A DNA stretch of 64,000 bases, taken from Zingiber officinale. Lineage: Eukaryota; Streptophyta; Magnoliopsida; Zingiberales; Zingiberaceae. Below are positions 46,281 through 56,906 of this stretch, in pieces. Position 1 is the stretch's first letter; the number at the start of each line of letters is the position of its first letter. The position numbers and the translations under genes are program-made. Location: contig NC_056005.1 in assembly GCF_018446385.1 (NCBI RefSeq), forward strand, positions 66,748,239 through 66,812,238, given 5' to 3'. Below the pieces are notes generated by a model. It was not told the DNA's origin. It did no database searches and saw nothing but the letters and a program-made list of their open reading frames with translations.

Positions 46281-48671
46281 ATGCGAAGATCTAACTTTGC
46301 AGGGGAATTCTTTCCTTTTGACCCTGAGATTGATAGAACTTTCCATAAAAGAAGAATTCTGCAAAGGCAAATTGAAGAACAGGAACATTTGAATATGGCA
46401 AATAGACCACTTAAGGATTATGCAGCACCCTATGCGAGAGGTTTTCGATCTAGTATTTCAAGACCTTCAGTGGAAGCTAATAACTTTGAGATCAAACCCG
46501 CAATCATATCTATGGTGCAGCAGAACCAATTTGGTGGAGGACCTCATGAGGACCCTAATCAACACTTAGAGGTCTTTTATGAAATATGTGGTACCATGAA
46601 AATGAATGGAGTTCCTTCAGATGCAGTTAGATTATTATTATTTGGGTTTTCTTTAAGAGATAGGGCAAAGCAATGGCTGAATTCTTTGGCCCCTAACAGC
46701 ATCACCACTTGGGAGCAGTGTGAGCAACAGTTTCTTGATAAGTTCTATCCACCAAGCAAAACAGCTCATATGAGGAATTTAATTGCAAGCTTCAAGCAAA
46801 CTGACTCAGAATCTCTTTTTGAAGCATGGGATAGATATAATAGTATGCTCAGACAATGCCCACATCATGGGTTGGAAAGATGGTTAGTGTTGCACACTTT
46901 TTACAATGGTATCAATTATCATACCAAAGTGTCCCTTGATTCAGCTGGAGGGGCACTTATGAACAAAAGCTTAGATGAAGCCGAAGAAATCATTGAAAGT
47001 GTAGCACAAAATCATCATCAATGGGCAAATGAAAGAAGTGGTGGCTATTCCTCTGTAAACCCAACAATTAAAGCATCAGGGAAGTTTGATGTAGATGCAG
47101 TCACTCTTTTGTCTGCAAAATTGGACGCTCTTACAAAGAAATTTGAGAATATGGGGACTAGTGCTAATATGGTCAATGCTATTAGTACATCTTGTGAAGT
47201 ATGTGGGAGTTCAGAGCATTCAAATGACTCATGTCCATTGGGAGCTATCACTGCACAAATCAATCAACTTGAACAATGTGATGCAATCATGAGTTACAAT
47301 CAAAGGCAGAACAACCCATATTCAAATACTTATAACCCTGGATGGAAGAGTCATCCAAATTTTTCTTACAGAAATAATCAAGATCAAGGACCATCTATGG
47401 GGGCAAGACCAAATTTTCAAGCTGGGCAACAAAATTTTCAACATCTATCTTCTCAAGGCTTACCAAAGTCAAATGTTGAAAAGATGCTTGAAGAAATTAT
47501 CTCAACTCAGAATGAAATGAAGCAAGATATAGCAAAGCTCATTCAGAGAATGGATAATTCTGAAAAGCATCAAAAGATTCAGGATAGTCAAATTGCCCAA
47601 CTAGCTTCCTCATCATCCAGAGCACCAGGACAACTTCCAGGAAAACCTGATGTGAATCCTATGGAGAATTGCAATAGGATTGAGCTTAGGAGCGGACAGA
47701 CCTTGGGAGACTCCCAAGTAACTGCTTCAAAAGGGATACAAAAAGAAGAAGAGCTCCCTCCTCCTATACCGAATCAGATTCAAGCTAATGAGGAGAGTAC
47801 TATTGAGGTTGAAGAGACTCTTCCACTGAACCATCAGAACAAGGCTGTCCCTTTTCCTCAGAGACTTACAATGCTCAAGAAGGATGAAGAATTTGGCAAG
47901 TTTCTAGAAAAGGTTAAGGAAATTTGCGTAGAGGTACCTCTTATTGATGCTATTCTACAAATGCCTAGATTTGCCAAATTTCTGAAGGATCTCATGTCAA
48001 ATAAGAGAAGAAGAGGAGAGGTCGAGACCATTGCGCTTAGTGAGGAATGTAGTGCTATTTTTGAGAAGAACACTTCTCCAAAACTGAAGGACCTAGGGAG
48101 CTTTTATATTCCTTGCAACATAGGAAAAGAATTTTTTGAAAAAGATTTTTGTGATTTGGGGGCGAGTGTTAGCCTCATTCCCTATTCAATTTATAATAAA
48201 TTAGGTCTCAAAAACATTAAATTTACTACTATGGCACTTCAACTTGCCGATCATTCCTGCAGGTACCCTTTGGGTATTATAGAGGATGTGCCGGTAGAGG
48301 TGGATGGGAATGTTATTCCCAGAGATTTTGTCGTGTTGGACATGGAAGAGGACCCTAGGATTCCTATCATATTAGGAAGACCTTTCCTTGCTACAGCTAG
48401 AGCTATAATTGATGTCAAAAATCATAAGCTTTCTTTGGTAATTGGTAAGGAAAAGTTGGAATATGATTTATCTAATATCTCTAACCATGTCTCATCTCTC
48501 TTAAATGCTTGTAGCAGGACAAGCATTTATAAACTTGAGGAATGGAATTTCCATCCTCATGGTAGGCCACCAAATGAAGGAGACAATGTGGTGGAAGATG
48601 TTGGGAGAAGATCTCCCAACGGAAACGAAAAGTATATCTGTCCTCCAAGGGCGAGGAAAAGGACCGAATGA
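46281..48671 (+). CDS. Athila-like Gag-protease, unit 1 (796 aa)
   Basis: Intact frame. I chose ATG 46281 (MRRSNFAGEFFPFDPEIDRT) because element B has a matching ATGCGAA start at 26603; an upstream ATG at 46254 adds nine residues, and 46395 (MANRPLKDY) is a possible later start. Capsid-type gag domain about residues 70-230 (RAKQWLNSLAPNSITTWEQC). Zinc knuckle CEVCGSSEHSNDSC at 305-318. Aspartic protease at the C-terminus: DLGAS at 625-629 and ILGR at 697-700, the form usual in Athila/Tat proteases. No RT follows. The product could assemble particles and self-process; pol would have to come from another element. Confidence 0.93.
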   Translation: MRRSNFAGEFFPFDPEIDRTFHKRRILQRQIEEQEHLNMANRPLKDYAAPYARGFRSSISRPSVEANNFEIKPAIISMVQQNQFGGGPHEDPNQHLEVFYEICGTMKMNGVPSDAVRLLLFGFSLRDRAKQWLNSLAPNSITTWEQCEQQFLDKFYPPSKTAHMRNLIASFKQTDSESLFEAWDRYNSMLRQCPHHGLERWLVLHTFYNGINYHTKVSLDSAGGALMNKSLDEAEEIIESVAQNHHQWANERSGGYSSVNPTIKASGKFDVDAVTLLSAKLDALTKKFENMGTSANMVNAISTSCEVCGSSEHSNDSCPLGAITAQINQLEQCDAIMSYNQRQNNPYSNTYNPGWKSHPNFSYRNNQDQGPSMGARPNFQAGQQNFQHLSSQGLPKSNVEKMLEEIISTQNEMKQDIAKLIQRMDNSEKHQKIQDSQIAQLASSSSRAPGQLPGKPDVNPMENCNRIELRSGQTLGDSQVTASKGIQKEEELPPPIPNQIQANEESTIEVEETLPLNHQNKAVPFPQRLTMLKKDEEFGKFLEKVKEICVEVPLIDAILQMPRFAKFLKDLMSNKRRRGEVETIALSEECSAIFEKNTSPKLKDLGSFYIPCNIGKEFFEKDFCDLGASVSLIPYSIYNKLGLKNIKFTTMALQLADHSCRYPLGIIEDVPVEVDGNVIPRDFVVLDMEEDPRIPIILGRPFLATARAIIDVKNHKLSLVIGKEKLEYDLSNISNHVSSLLNACSRTSIYKLEEWNFHPHGRPPNEGDNVVEDVGRRSPNGNEKYICPPRARKRTE

Positions 48672-49350
48672 TTAAGTTTGGTCGAGCTAAAGACCTTAAA
48701 CAAGCGCTTCTTGGGAGGCAACCCAAGGGTTCTTTTAGTTAGTTTTGATTTGTATTGTAATTTCTTTTAGTTTGATGCATTCTTTTGATTTTGTTTTCAG
48801 GTTAGGTGCAAAACAGAGTCAGGCCGTGTGCTATACACGGCCAGGCAAAGGTTGCAGAGAAGGGAAGTGTTTGGGCCGTGTCATCCAGACACGGCCGTGT
48901 GGGATCTCCCGAGGAGAAAAAGGTATAGGCCGTGTCATAGACAAAGATGGAGAGGCCGTGTCCCAGACACGGCCGTGCGAGGAATCTAGAGAAGGAAGAG
49001 GCGGAGGCCGTGTGGATCTACACGGCCCGTGCAGAGGATCCCGAGAGGAAAGATGGGGGGGGCCATGTAGATCTACACGGCCCATGTAGGAGAACTACTA
49101 AAGTCTACCTCCTACCTCACACGGCCAGATCTTGGCCGTGTTCCGCACACCCCCAACTCTCCAAAACATATATTTCTCTCCCAATTTCTTAAAACTCCTC
49201 TCTAATCTCTCAAGATCTTTTAGATCCGATTCTCCTCCTCTCTAAGACTTGGACTTTTGTTCTCTTAACCTAAGATCTTTTGTTCTTTGAAGTTTCGTTC
49301 TTTGAGTTCCACCACTCTAGATAATTCTTCCCCTATCTAAACTCATCAAG
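48672..49350 (+). promoter_or_regulatory. Unit 1 spacer: stem, candidate splice acceptor, palindrome array
   Basis: 48710-48727 is a perfect stem, CTTGGG-AGGCAA-CCCAAG. TTTTGTTTTCAG ends at 48800, a good 3' splice site ahead of the second ORF. 48820-49145 carries the same GGCCGTGT/ACACGGCC palindromes as the LTR. A pyrimidine-rich leader (49150-49350) precedes the next ORF. Unit 1 lacks about 30 bp (one palindrome unit, near 48943) relative to unit 2. Confidence 0.8.
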
Positions 49351-50859
49351 ATGTCCAATATTTTGAAGAGATTGTGCAAAGGAGGTGGTGGATCTAGTGG
49401 AGACAAAGAGAAGGAGCCATCAAGAGACAAAGGAAAACAACCAGTGAAGGGCAGAGGCAAAAGGACTTCACGCGACGAAGGTAATGACAATGAATTCAAT
49501 ATTGTGTTCAGAAACGATGATCAAGTAACTAGATTTGCAATTCTTGTCAATAGAAAGATAGTGTGTACTAGATATATGGACCCAACTGTTCTTGATATGC
49601 TTGGAATTAGGGAAGATGTAGATTTGATGATTGGGTTTTTGGACTGGAGTGATATTATGTACACACATTTGCCTACATATCCTCGTCTTGTTTTGGAATT
49701 TTTAAGTTCATTGGATGTCCATTTTACTAATGAAGATGATTATTATGGAAAAATCTCTTTTAGATTAATGAATCAAGAATTTCTATGGGCATTTAGTGAC
49801 TTTAATTCTTGTTTTGGAATAACCACCGGTAGCCCTCGTAGGTTTGACCCAAGGTTTAATTGGAATCATTTTTGAAATGCAATAACTGGGTTAGATCAAC
49901 CTTATGAGCCTTCAAGAGCTAAGGCCTCCCATATGCAAAACCCCATCTTTAGGTATCTACATAGAGTCATGAGTAAAACTATTTTTGGTAGGGGAGAGAG
50001 TGATGGGGTGGTTAAGAAGATAGAGCTTTATGCTTTATGGGCTATGCTTTATAAGGTTGAATTTGACTCTGGTTTTCATTTTGTTCAAACCTTATTGAGA
50101 TCAGCTAGGGCATCATCGGGATCAATTGTTTTTGATGGTTTGATTACCCGAATAGCTTGTAATTTAAATCTTGATGTTGATGGGTTGGAAATAATTCATG
50201 GTAATGACATGATTGACATTGATACATGTCTTGCTATGAAAATGATCGTTCGGGATGAGAATGGTTTCGCGTTTCCTAGGAGGAATGGTTCTCCTTTACC
50301 CCTTCCTTTTCCTGAACGAACTACTATTCGTAACTGGGCTAATTGGGTAATTTCTGAGTTAGATTTTGAGGATAACCCTTCTATACCTGGAGACACTGAG
50401 CCACATAATGAACCCTCGTCATCTGGACATACGCAGCCTTCTAGTTTTATGGAGCCTGCTAGGCATTCTTTTGCATATGGCACAGGATCTTCTAGGTTTG
50501 ATTTTTCAGATTTTCGTACGTCTCTAGAATCACTTCATGAGAAGCAAGATTCCCAACGAAAAATGTTGGAGGGGCGCTTCTCTTTATCTGATGATCAGTT
50601 TAGGGAGGTACAAAATTATTTTCAGTTTACGAGGAATTTTCAAGGTCAAGTGGCTGAGTTTGTGCAGGATTATGATACTGATCAGGCTAGGATGAGAGAT
50701 TTTATGCAGAGTATGACGCTTACTAGCCAACAAGTTGATGCTTTATATGAGTATCATAGATCCTTGGGTGAGATTCCAGGTTTTCCTAGTTTTCCTATTG
50801 GCCAACCACGTCGTAGACCTCCTTTCCCTCGTCCACCTCCACCTCCTCCACCATACTGA
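49351..50859 (+). pseudogene. ATHILA ORF1-family protein, unit 1 (one nonsense mutation)
   Basis: Same frame and length as the intact 502-aa ORF of unit 2 (56907-58415). A TGA at 49873-49875 replaces the Trp codon in NWNHFW. Sequence resumes in frame with NAITGLD and continues to the Pro-rich end. Other differences from unit 2 are few, so the stop is recent. Confidence 0.9.
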
Positions 50860-50898
50860 TTTCATCGGGACGATGAAAAGTTTAAGTCTGGGGGGGTG
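50860..50898 (+). other. Hairpin + internal polypurine module, unit 1
   Basis: Directly after the ORF stop: TTTCATCG (50860-50867), loop GGA, CGATGAAA (50871-50878), then TTTAAGTCTGGGGGGG. Confidence 0.88.
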
Positions 50899-51874
50899 TC
50901 ATGTATTGTTTAGTTTGGTTTTCAGTTTTTAGTTTTTGATTAGTTTTTCATGTTGGTTCTTATTTTCTTTGCTTGTTGCTTTATTTTGCTTGTTTTTGAA
51001 ATAATCATGGCAAAAAAATTTTGAGAACATCAAATCTTCACTTATATGCTTTCATGGATTCAAGTGAAATGTTAGCACGATTATTGTCTCGATTCATGAT
51101 GTTCGCATGATGCTACTAGTAAACTTTGTGTAGTTCTTTTTTCTATCTTGGGAAGCATTAATAAGCTAAGAATCTTATGGTGATGAGTTTTAGTTTTGGT
51201 TCAACCTTAAGGATTTTATCTTCACTACACTTGTGCTTGATGCTTGAACAGTTGATGTCATTGAAATAGTCATGATTCATCTTGTTTGCTTAGTACTTGG
51301 TTTCCATGGTGATCTCTCAACTTTCATTTTGGTTACTGGATGAGGCTCAAATCATTAAAGCTCATTTGGAAAAATCAAAATATCCCAACATGTGTGCTAA
51401 AAGTACATTTGTGAATAAGTTTTGCACAATGCAAACACTTATAAAAAAAAAAAACAATAAGGGATATAAAAAACAGTTGTCATGAGTGGAATCTAGCAAG
51501 TCACCCCTTTGAGACCGAGTTAGGTTACTGGGGAAATGACTGTTTAGTTTCTCTTGAGATTGAGCACACCTTTGAGACCTTGGGTTAGTTGAGAAATATG
51601 AACCAAGTGAACGGTAAGTAAGTGCCAATCACTGGTTCCTTGTCTTTCACTGGAAACATTAGGAATTCAAATTTGATAACGACTTGAGTAGGACATGGAT
51701 TGAAACTTGAAGGGTGTTGAGTTACTTTTACACTGCGCACAAGATTCTTATGCTTGAACCATACTTTACTTGTTTCCATGATCAAGCTTGTTAATGAAAC
51801 TTTTTGATAGAGTTAGGAAAGTGCACTGGGTTTTATGAATGTGTTGTAAAACATATGAATTTAGACTGCAGCAT
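50899..51874 (+). other. Conserved non-coding 3' region, unit 1
   Basis: No credible ORF. Blocks are shared with element B (36107-37238). Contains a poly-A run near 51448. Confidence 0.8.
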
Positions 51875-51912
51875 TTTGCTTGAGGACAAGCAAAGGTTTA
51901 AGTCTGGGGGTG
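51875..51912 (+). other. Hairpin + terminal polypurine module, unit 1
   Basis: TTTGCTTG (51875-51882), loop AGGA, CAAGCAAA (51887-51894), then GGTTTAAGTCTGGGGGTG up to the LTR2 start. This is the expected plus-strand primer position. Confidence 0.9.
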
Positions 51913-53557
51913 TGATGTGTGAAGATTATATACTCTTTTATGCATGTTTTTACGCACATTTACATACTTTGAGCATGCTTGATCTATGCATTTTTATACT
52001 TCCAGCTTTCCTTTTAGCATATTTACTCTTTTGGTTCGGAGATCTGCTTTTTATGCATTTTCTGTACACAGGAGTCGATTTGGTGAAGAATCTACATCTT
52101 TGGGCATGCATTGGAGGAAACGAAAGGAGAAAGCACCGGGCCGTGTACCTCACACGGCCATGCACTGGGATGGAGCTCGGGCCGTGTGGAGTTTGGCACC
52201 AACAAAAGAGGAAGATGACATGGCCGTGTGGACCTCGCACGGCCGTGTCAAGATTTGAAGCCAACCAGAGTAGAAGCCTTACATGGCCGTGTGGATCTAC
52301 ACGGCCGTGTGAGACTTCCAGAGACCAAGCAAGCTGTGGCCGTGTGCACCACACGGCCGTGTAGCATTTCTAGAGAGTAGAAGGGTTCTGGCCATGTGGA
52401 GTCACACGGCCGTGCAGCTTTGGCAGAGAGGGAACTGGACATGGCCGTGTGAATCTCACACGGCCGTGTCACGGGGCCGTGTGGCGCCCGATTCCCTCCT
52501 CTATTTAAACCCTTCTTCATGAATTGAAAGGGGATCTCTCCCCCTTTGGGAGAAAGCAAGATTTGGTGGTTTCCTCCCATTCTTGGGAGGATTTCTGGGC
52601 GATTCTAAGGGAGATCTCGACGATTTCGACTCCGGAGCGAGGATTGGATCCGAAGACAAGGCTTCTTCGTAGATAAGTTTTCTCTTTCCCCCTCTTCTTG
52701 TTTTCTTGGATTGGGGATTCAAGGAAAGCTTGTAATCTCTATTTCTTCAGATTTTCTTCCTCGATTCATGGAGTAGATCTTGTATTCTAGGATTAAGGGA
52801 GTATTTGTATGATGGATTGATGTAATCTCTTATGGATTTGCCATTTTCTTGTTTCAATGACATTATCTTGCTTGTATCAATTAGATCTTGAATGATTGAT
52901 GGTGATTTGTGATTAATTCTCATTCTTGATTGATTGTTTGGATTTCTTATGGACTTTGTAAAGATAAACTCTCACTCGATCATCCGAGGGATCCACGTGA
53001 CAGGTGCAAGCCCGTGTAAGGACGTTTGAGAGATAATCTTGAAGAGGAAATAGGGATATTCAAGAGAGTAGGATGGATTTTATGATTAGCTTCTTGTATC
53101 TTGATAGATTAATGAGTCGTGGGCTTCTACGTTGATATCCGAGGAAGGCATAGTAATAGGTGCACTTCTGTGTAAGGACAACATAGGTTCATGTCTAATT
53201 AATCCTATTTAGATACATTTCTCAGTCCTTAGCCGGTTGTCTATTGCAAGAGGGAACCGGCAACTTTCTACATGTTTGGCAATTGAGGGATAAGAATTGG
53301 TGAATCATTTACATTCAAGAAATCTTACAAAGAAACCGAAACTCCTAGAATCTTCCTTTATCATAACCCAAAACTCTAAACTCTTGTTTGTTGATCTTTA
53401 ATATTAGATTTGATTACCTTTACTTTGCTTTTGAAACAATTGGATAGTTGTTTAGCTAATTCGCATTGAGACATTTCTAGTGCTTATTCCAGTCCCTGTG
53501 GATACGATAATCTTTTATATTACTTGCGACATTTCCGTACACTTGCGGAGAGTAACA
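51913..53557 (+). mobile_element. LTR2 (shared middle LTR) of Athila-like array A
   Basis: TGATGTGTGAAG..GAGAGTAACA, 1645 bp. It serves as 3' LTR of unit 1 and 5' LTR of unit 2. Full palindrome array 52136-52486, with six paired stems. TATTTAAA at 52502-52509. Confidence 0.93.
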
Positions 53558-53563
53558 AGTTTT

Positions 53564-53579
53564 TGGCGCCGTTGCCGGG
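53564..53579 (+). other. Primer-binding site (tRNA-Asp type), unit 2
   Basis: TGGCGCCGTTGCCGGG, identical to unit 1, which shows the middle LTR is followed by a genuine internal region. Confidence 0.92.
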
Positions 53580-53807
53580 GACTGCGCTATAACATTAGGA
53601 ATTATCAATTGAGTTAGACTAAACATAACATTTGTTTTCCTTTCATATTGCATAGTTGTAACTAATCATTAGATTTCTATTTTTTTTTACTTTCTTGTAT
53701 AACTTTCACTTCTTGTTAATTCCTTTTGTACAAATTCAATTCTGCATTTTTGATTCTTCTAATTTTCTTTTTGTGTCGAATTGCTATCTGCTATCTTGTT
53801 CTTGTGT

Positions 53808-56201
53808 ATGCGAAGATCTAACTTTGCAGGGGAATTCTTTCCTTTTGACCCTGAGATTGATAGAACTTTCCATAAAAGAAGAATTCTGCAAAGGCAAATT
53901 GAAGAACAGGAACATTTGAATATGGCAAATAGACCACTTAAGGATTATGCAGCACCCTATGCGAGAGGTTTTCGATCTAGTATTTCAAGACCTTCAGTGG
54001 AAGCTAATAACTTTGAGATCAAACCCACAATTATATCTATGGTGCAGCAGAACCAATTTGGTGGAGGACCTCATGAGGACCCTAATCAACACTTAGAGGT
54101 CTTTTATGAAATATGTGGTACCATGAAAATGAATGGAGTTCCTTCAGATGCAGTTAGATTATTATTATTTGGATTTTCTTTAAGAGATAGGGCAAAGCAA
54201 TGGCTGAATTCTTTGGCCCCTAATAGCATCACCACTTGGGAGCAGTGTGAGCAACAGTTTCTTGATAAGTTCTATCCACCAAGCAAAACAGCTCATATGA
54301 GGAATTTAATTGCAAGCTTCAAGCAAACCGACTCAGAATCTCTTTTTGAAGCATGGGATAGATATAATAGTATGCTCAGACAATGCCCACATCATGGGTT
54401 GGAAAGATGGTTAGTGTTGCACACTTTTTACAATGGTATCAATTATCATACCAAAGTGTCCCTTGATTCAGCTGCTGGAGGGGCACTTATGAACAAAAGC
54501 TTAGATGAAGCCGAAGAAATCATTGAAAGTGTAGCACAAAATCATCATCAATGGGCAAATGAAAGAAGTGGTGGCTATTCCTCTGTAAACCCAACAATTA
54601 AAGCATCAGGGAAGTTTGATGTAGATGCAGTCACTCTTTTGTCTGCAAAATTGGACGCTCTTACAAAGAAATTTGAGAATATGGGGACTAGTGCTAATAT
54701 GGTCAATGCTATTAGTACATCTTGTGAAGTATGTGGGAGTTCAGAGCATTCAAATGACTCATGTCCATTGGGAGCTATCACTGCACAAATCAATCAACTT
54801 GAACAATGTGATGCAATCATGAGTTACAATCAAAGGCAGAACAACCCATATTCAAATACTTATAACCCTGGATGGAAGAGTCATTCAAATTTTTCTTACA
54901 GAAATAATCAAGATCAAGGACCATCTATGGGGGCAAGACCAAATTTTCAAGCTGGGCAACAAAATTTTCAACATCTATCTTCTCAAGGCTTACCAAAGTC
55001 AAATGTTGAAAAGATGCTTGAAGAAATTATCTCAACTCAGAATGAAATGAAGCAAGATATAGCAAAGCTCATTCAGAGAATGGATAATTCTGAAAAGCAT
55101 CAAAAGATTCAGGATAGTCAAATTGCCCAACTAGCTTCCTCATCATCCAGAGCACCAGGACAACTTCCAGGAAAACCTGATGTGAATCCTATGGAGAATT
55201 GCAATAGGATTGAGCTTAGGAGCGGACAGACCTTGGGAGACTCCCAAGTAACTGCTTCAAAAGGGATACAAAAAGAAGAAGAGCTCCCTCCTCCTATACC
55301 GAATCAGATTCAAGCTAATGAGGAGAGTACTATTGAGGTTGAAGAGACTCTTCCACTGAACCATCAGAGCAAGGCTGTCCCTTTTCCTCAGAGACTTACA
55401 ATGCTCAAGAAGGATGAAGAATTTGGCAAGTTTCTAGAAATGGTTAAGGAAATTTGCGTAGAGGTACCTCTTATTGATGCTATTCTACAAATGCCTAGAT
55501 TTGCCAAATTTCTGAAGGATCTCATGTCAAATAAGAGAAGAAGAGGAGAGGTCGAGACCATTGCGCTTAGTGAGGAATGTAGTGCTATTTTTGAGAAGAA
55601 CACTTCTCCAAAACTGAAGGACCTAGGGAGCTTTTATATTCCTTGCAACATAGGAAAAGAATTTTTTGAAAAAGATTTTTGTGATTTGGGGGCGAGTGTT
55701 AGCCTCATTCCCTATTCAATTTGTAATAAATTAGGTCTCAAAAACATTAAATTTACTACTATGGCACTTCAACTTGCCGATCATTCCTGCAGGTACCCTT
55801 TGGGTATTATAGAGGATGTGCCGGTAGAGGTGGATGGGAATGTTATTCCCAGAGATTTTGTCGTGTTGGACATGGAAGAGGACCCTAGGATTCCTATCAT
55901 ATTAGGAAGACCTTTCCTTGCTACAGCTGGAGCTATAATTGATGTCAAAAATCATAAGCTTTCTTTGGTAATTGGTAAGGAAAAGTTGGAATATGATTTA
56001 TCTAATATCTCTAACCATGTCTCATCTCTCTTAAATGCTTGTAGCAGGACAAGCATTTATAAACTTGAGGAATGGAATTTCCATCCTCATGGTAGGCCAC
56101 CAAATGAAGGAGACAATGTGGTGGAAGATGTTGGGAGAAGATCTCCCAACAGAAACGAAAAGTATATCTGTCCTCCAAGGGCGAGGAAAAGGAGCGAATG
56201 A
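53808..56201 (+). CDS. Athila-like Gag-protease, unit 2 (797 aa)
   Basis: Intact frame, about nine residue differences from unit 1, including one extra Ala (DSAAGGAL), Tyr to Cys shortly after the protease active site (SICNK), and Gly for Arg after LAT (TAGAII). Same domains: gag, zinc knuckle CEVCGSSEHSNDSC, DLGAS protease, ILGRPFLAT. Two open copies with few changes point to recent duplication. No pol follows. Confidence 0.93.
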   Translation: MRRSNFAGEFFPFDPEIDRTFHKRRILQRQIEEQEHLNMANRPLKDYAAPYARGFRSSISRPSVEANNFEIKPTIISMVQQNQFGGGPHEDPNQHLEVFYEICGTMKMNGVPSDAVRLLLFGFSLRDRAKQWLNSLAPNSITTWEQCEQQFLDKFYPPSKTAHMRNLIASFKQTDSESLFEAWDRYNSMLRQCPHHGLERWLVLHTFYNGINYHTKVSLDSAAGGALMNKSLDEAEEIIESVAQNHHQWANERSGGYSSVNPTIKASGKFDVDAVTLLSAKLDALTKKFENMGTSANMVNAISTSCEVCGSSEHSNDSCPLGAITAQINQLEQCDAIMSYNQRQNNPYSNTYNPGWKSHSNFSYRNNQDQGPSMGARPNFQAGQQNFQHLSSQGLPKSNVEKMLEEIISTQNEMKQDIAKLIQRMDNSEKHQKIQDSQIAQLASSSSRAPGQLPGKPDVNPMENCNRIELRSGQTLGDSQVTASKGIQKEEELPPPIPNQIQANEESTIEVEETLPLNHQSKAVPFPQRLTMLKKDEEFGKFLEMVKEICVEVPLIDAILQMPRFAKFLKDLMSNKRRRGEVETIALSEECSAIFEKNTSPKLKDLGSFYIPCNIGKEFFEKDFCDLGASVSLIPYSICNKLGLKNIKFTTMALQLADHSCRYPLGIIEDVPVEVDGNVIPRDFVVLDMEEDPRIPIILGRPFLATAGAIIDVKNHKLSLVIGKEKLEYDLSNISNHVSSLLNACSRTSIYKLEEWNFHPHGRPPNEGDNVVEDVGRRSPNRNEKYICPPRARKRSE

Positions 56202-56906
56202 TTAAGTTTGGTCGAGCTAAAGACCTTAAACAAGCGCTTCTTGGGAGGCAACCCAAGGGTTCTTTTAGTTAGTTTTGATTTGTATTGTAATTTCTTTTAG
56301 TTTGATGCATTCTTTTGATTTTGTTTTCAGGTTAGGTGCAAAACAGAGTCAGGCCGTGTGCTATACACGGCCAGGCAAAGGTTGCAGAGAAGGGAAGTGT
56401 TTGGGCCGTGTCATCCAGACACGGCCGTGTGGGATCTCCCGAGGAGAAAAAGGTATAGGCCGTGTCATAGACACGGCCGTGCAAAGAATCCCGAGAGGAA
56501 AGATGGAGAGGCCGTGTCCCAGACACGGCCGTGCGAGGAATCTAGAGAAGGAAGAGGTGGAGGCCGTGTGGATCTACACGGCCCGTGCAGAGGATCCCGA
56601 GAGGAAAGATGGGGGGGCCGTGTAGATCTACACGGCCCGTGTAGGAGAACTATTAAAGTCTACCTCCTACCTCACACGGCCAGATCTTGGCCGTGTTCCG
56701 CACACCCCCAACTCTCCAAAACATATCTTTCTCTCCCAATTTCTTAAAAACTCCTCTCTAATCTCTCAAGATCTTTTAGATCCGATTCTCCTCCTCTCTA
56801 AGACTTGGACTTTTGTTCTCTTAACCTAAGATCTTTTGTTCTTTGAAGTTTCGTTCTTTGAGTTCCACCACTCTAGATAATTCTTCCCCTATCTAAACTC
56901 ATCAAG
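56202..56906 (+). promoter_or_regulatory. Unit 2 spacer: stem, candidate splice acceptor, palindrome array
   Basis: Stem CTTGGGAGGCAACCCAAG at 56240-56257. TTTTGTTTTCAG ends at 56330. The palindrome array at 56350-56695 is complete, including the unit missing in copy 1. A pyrimidine-rich leader precedes the ORF at 56907. Confidence 0.8.

Noticed and set aside
48745-49192. ORFs in the internal spacer of units 1 and 2
   Set aside because: Same palindrome-derived peptides; not preserved between the two units in length or frame.
49351-50859. ORF2 as an envelope-like gene
   Set aside because: No signal peptide, no membrane segment, no cysteine-rich ectodomain; it matches the ATHILA ORF1 family instead.
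49351-50859. Two separate genes at 49351-49875 and 49933-50859
   Set aside because: They are one frame split by a single TGA; unit 2 shows the uninterrupted version.
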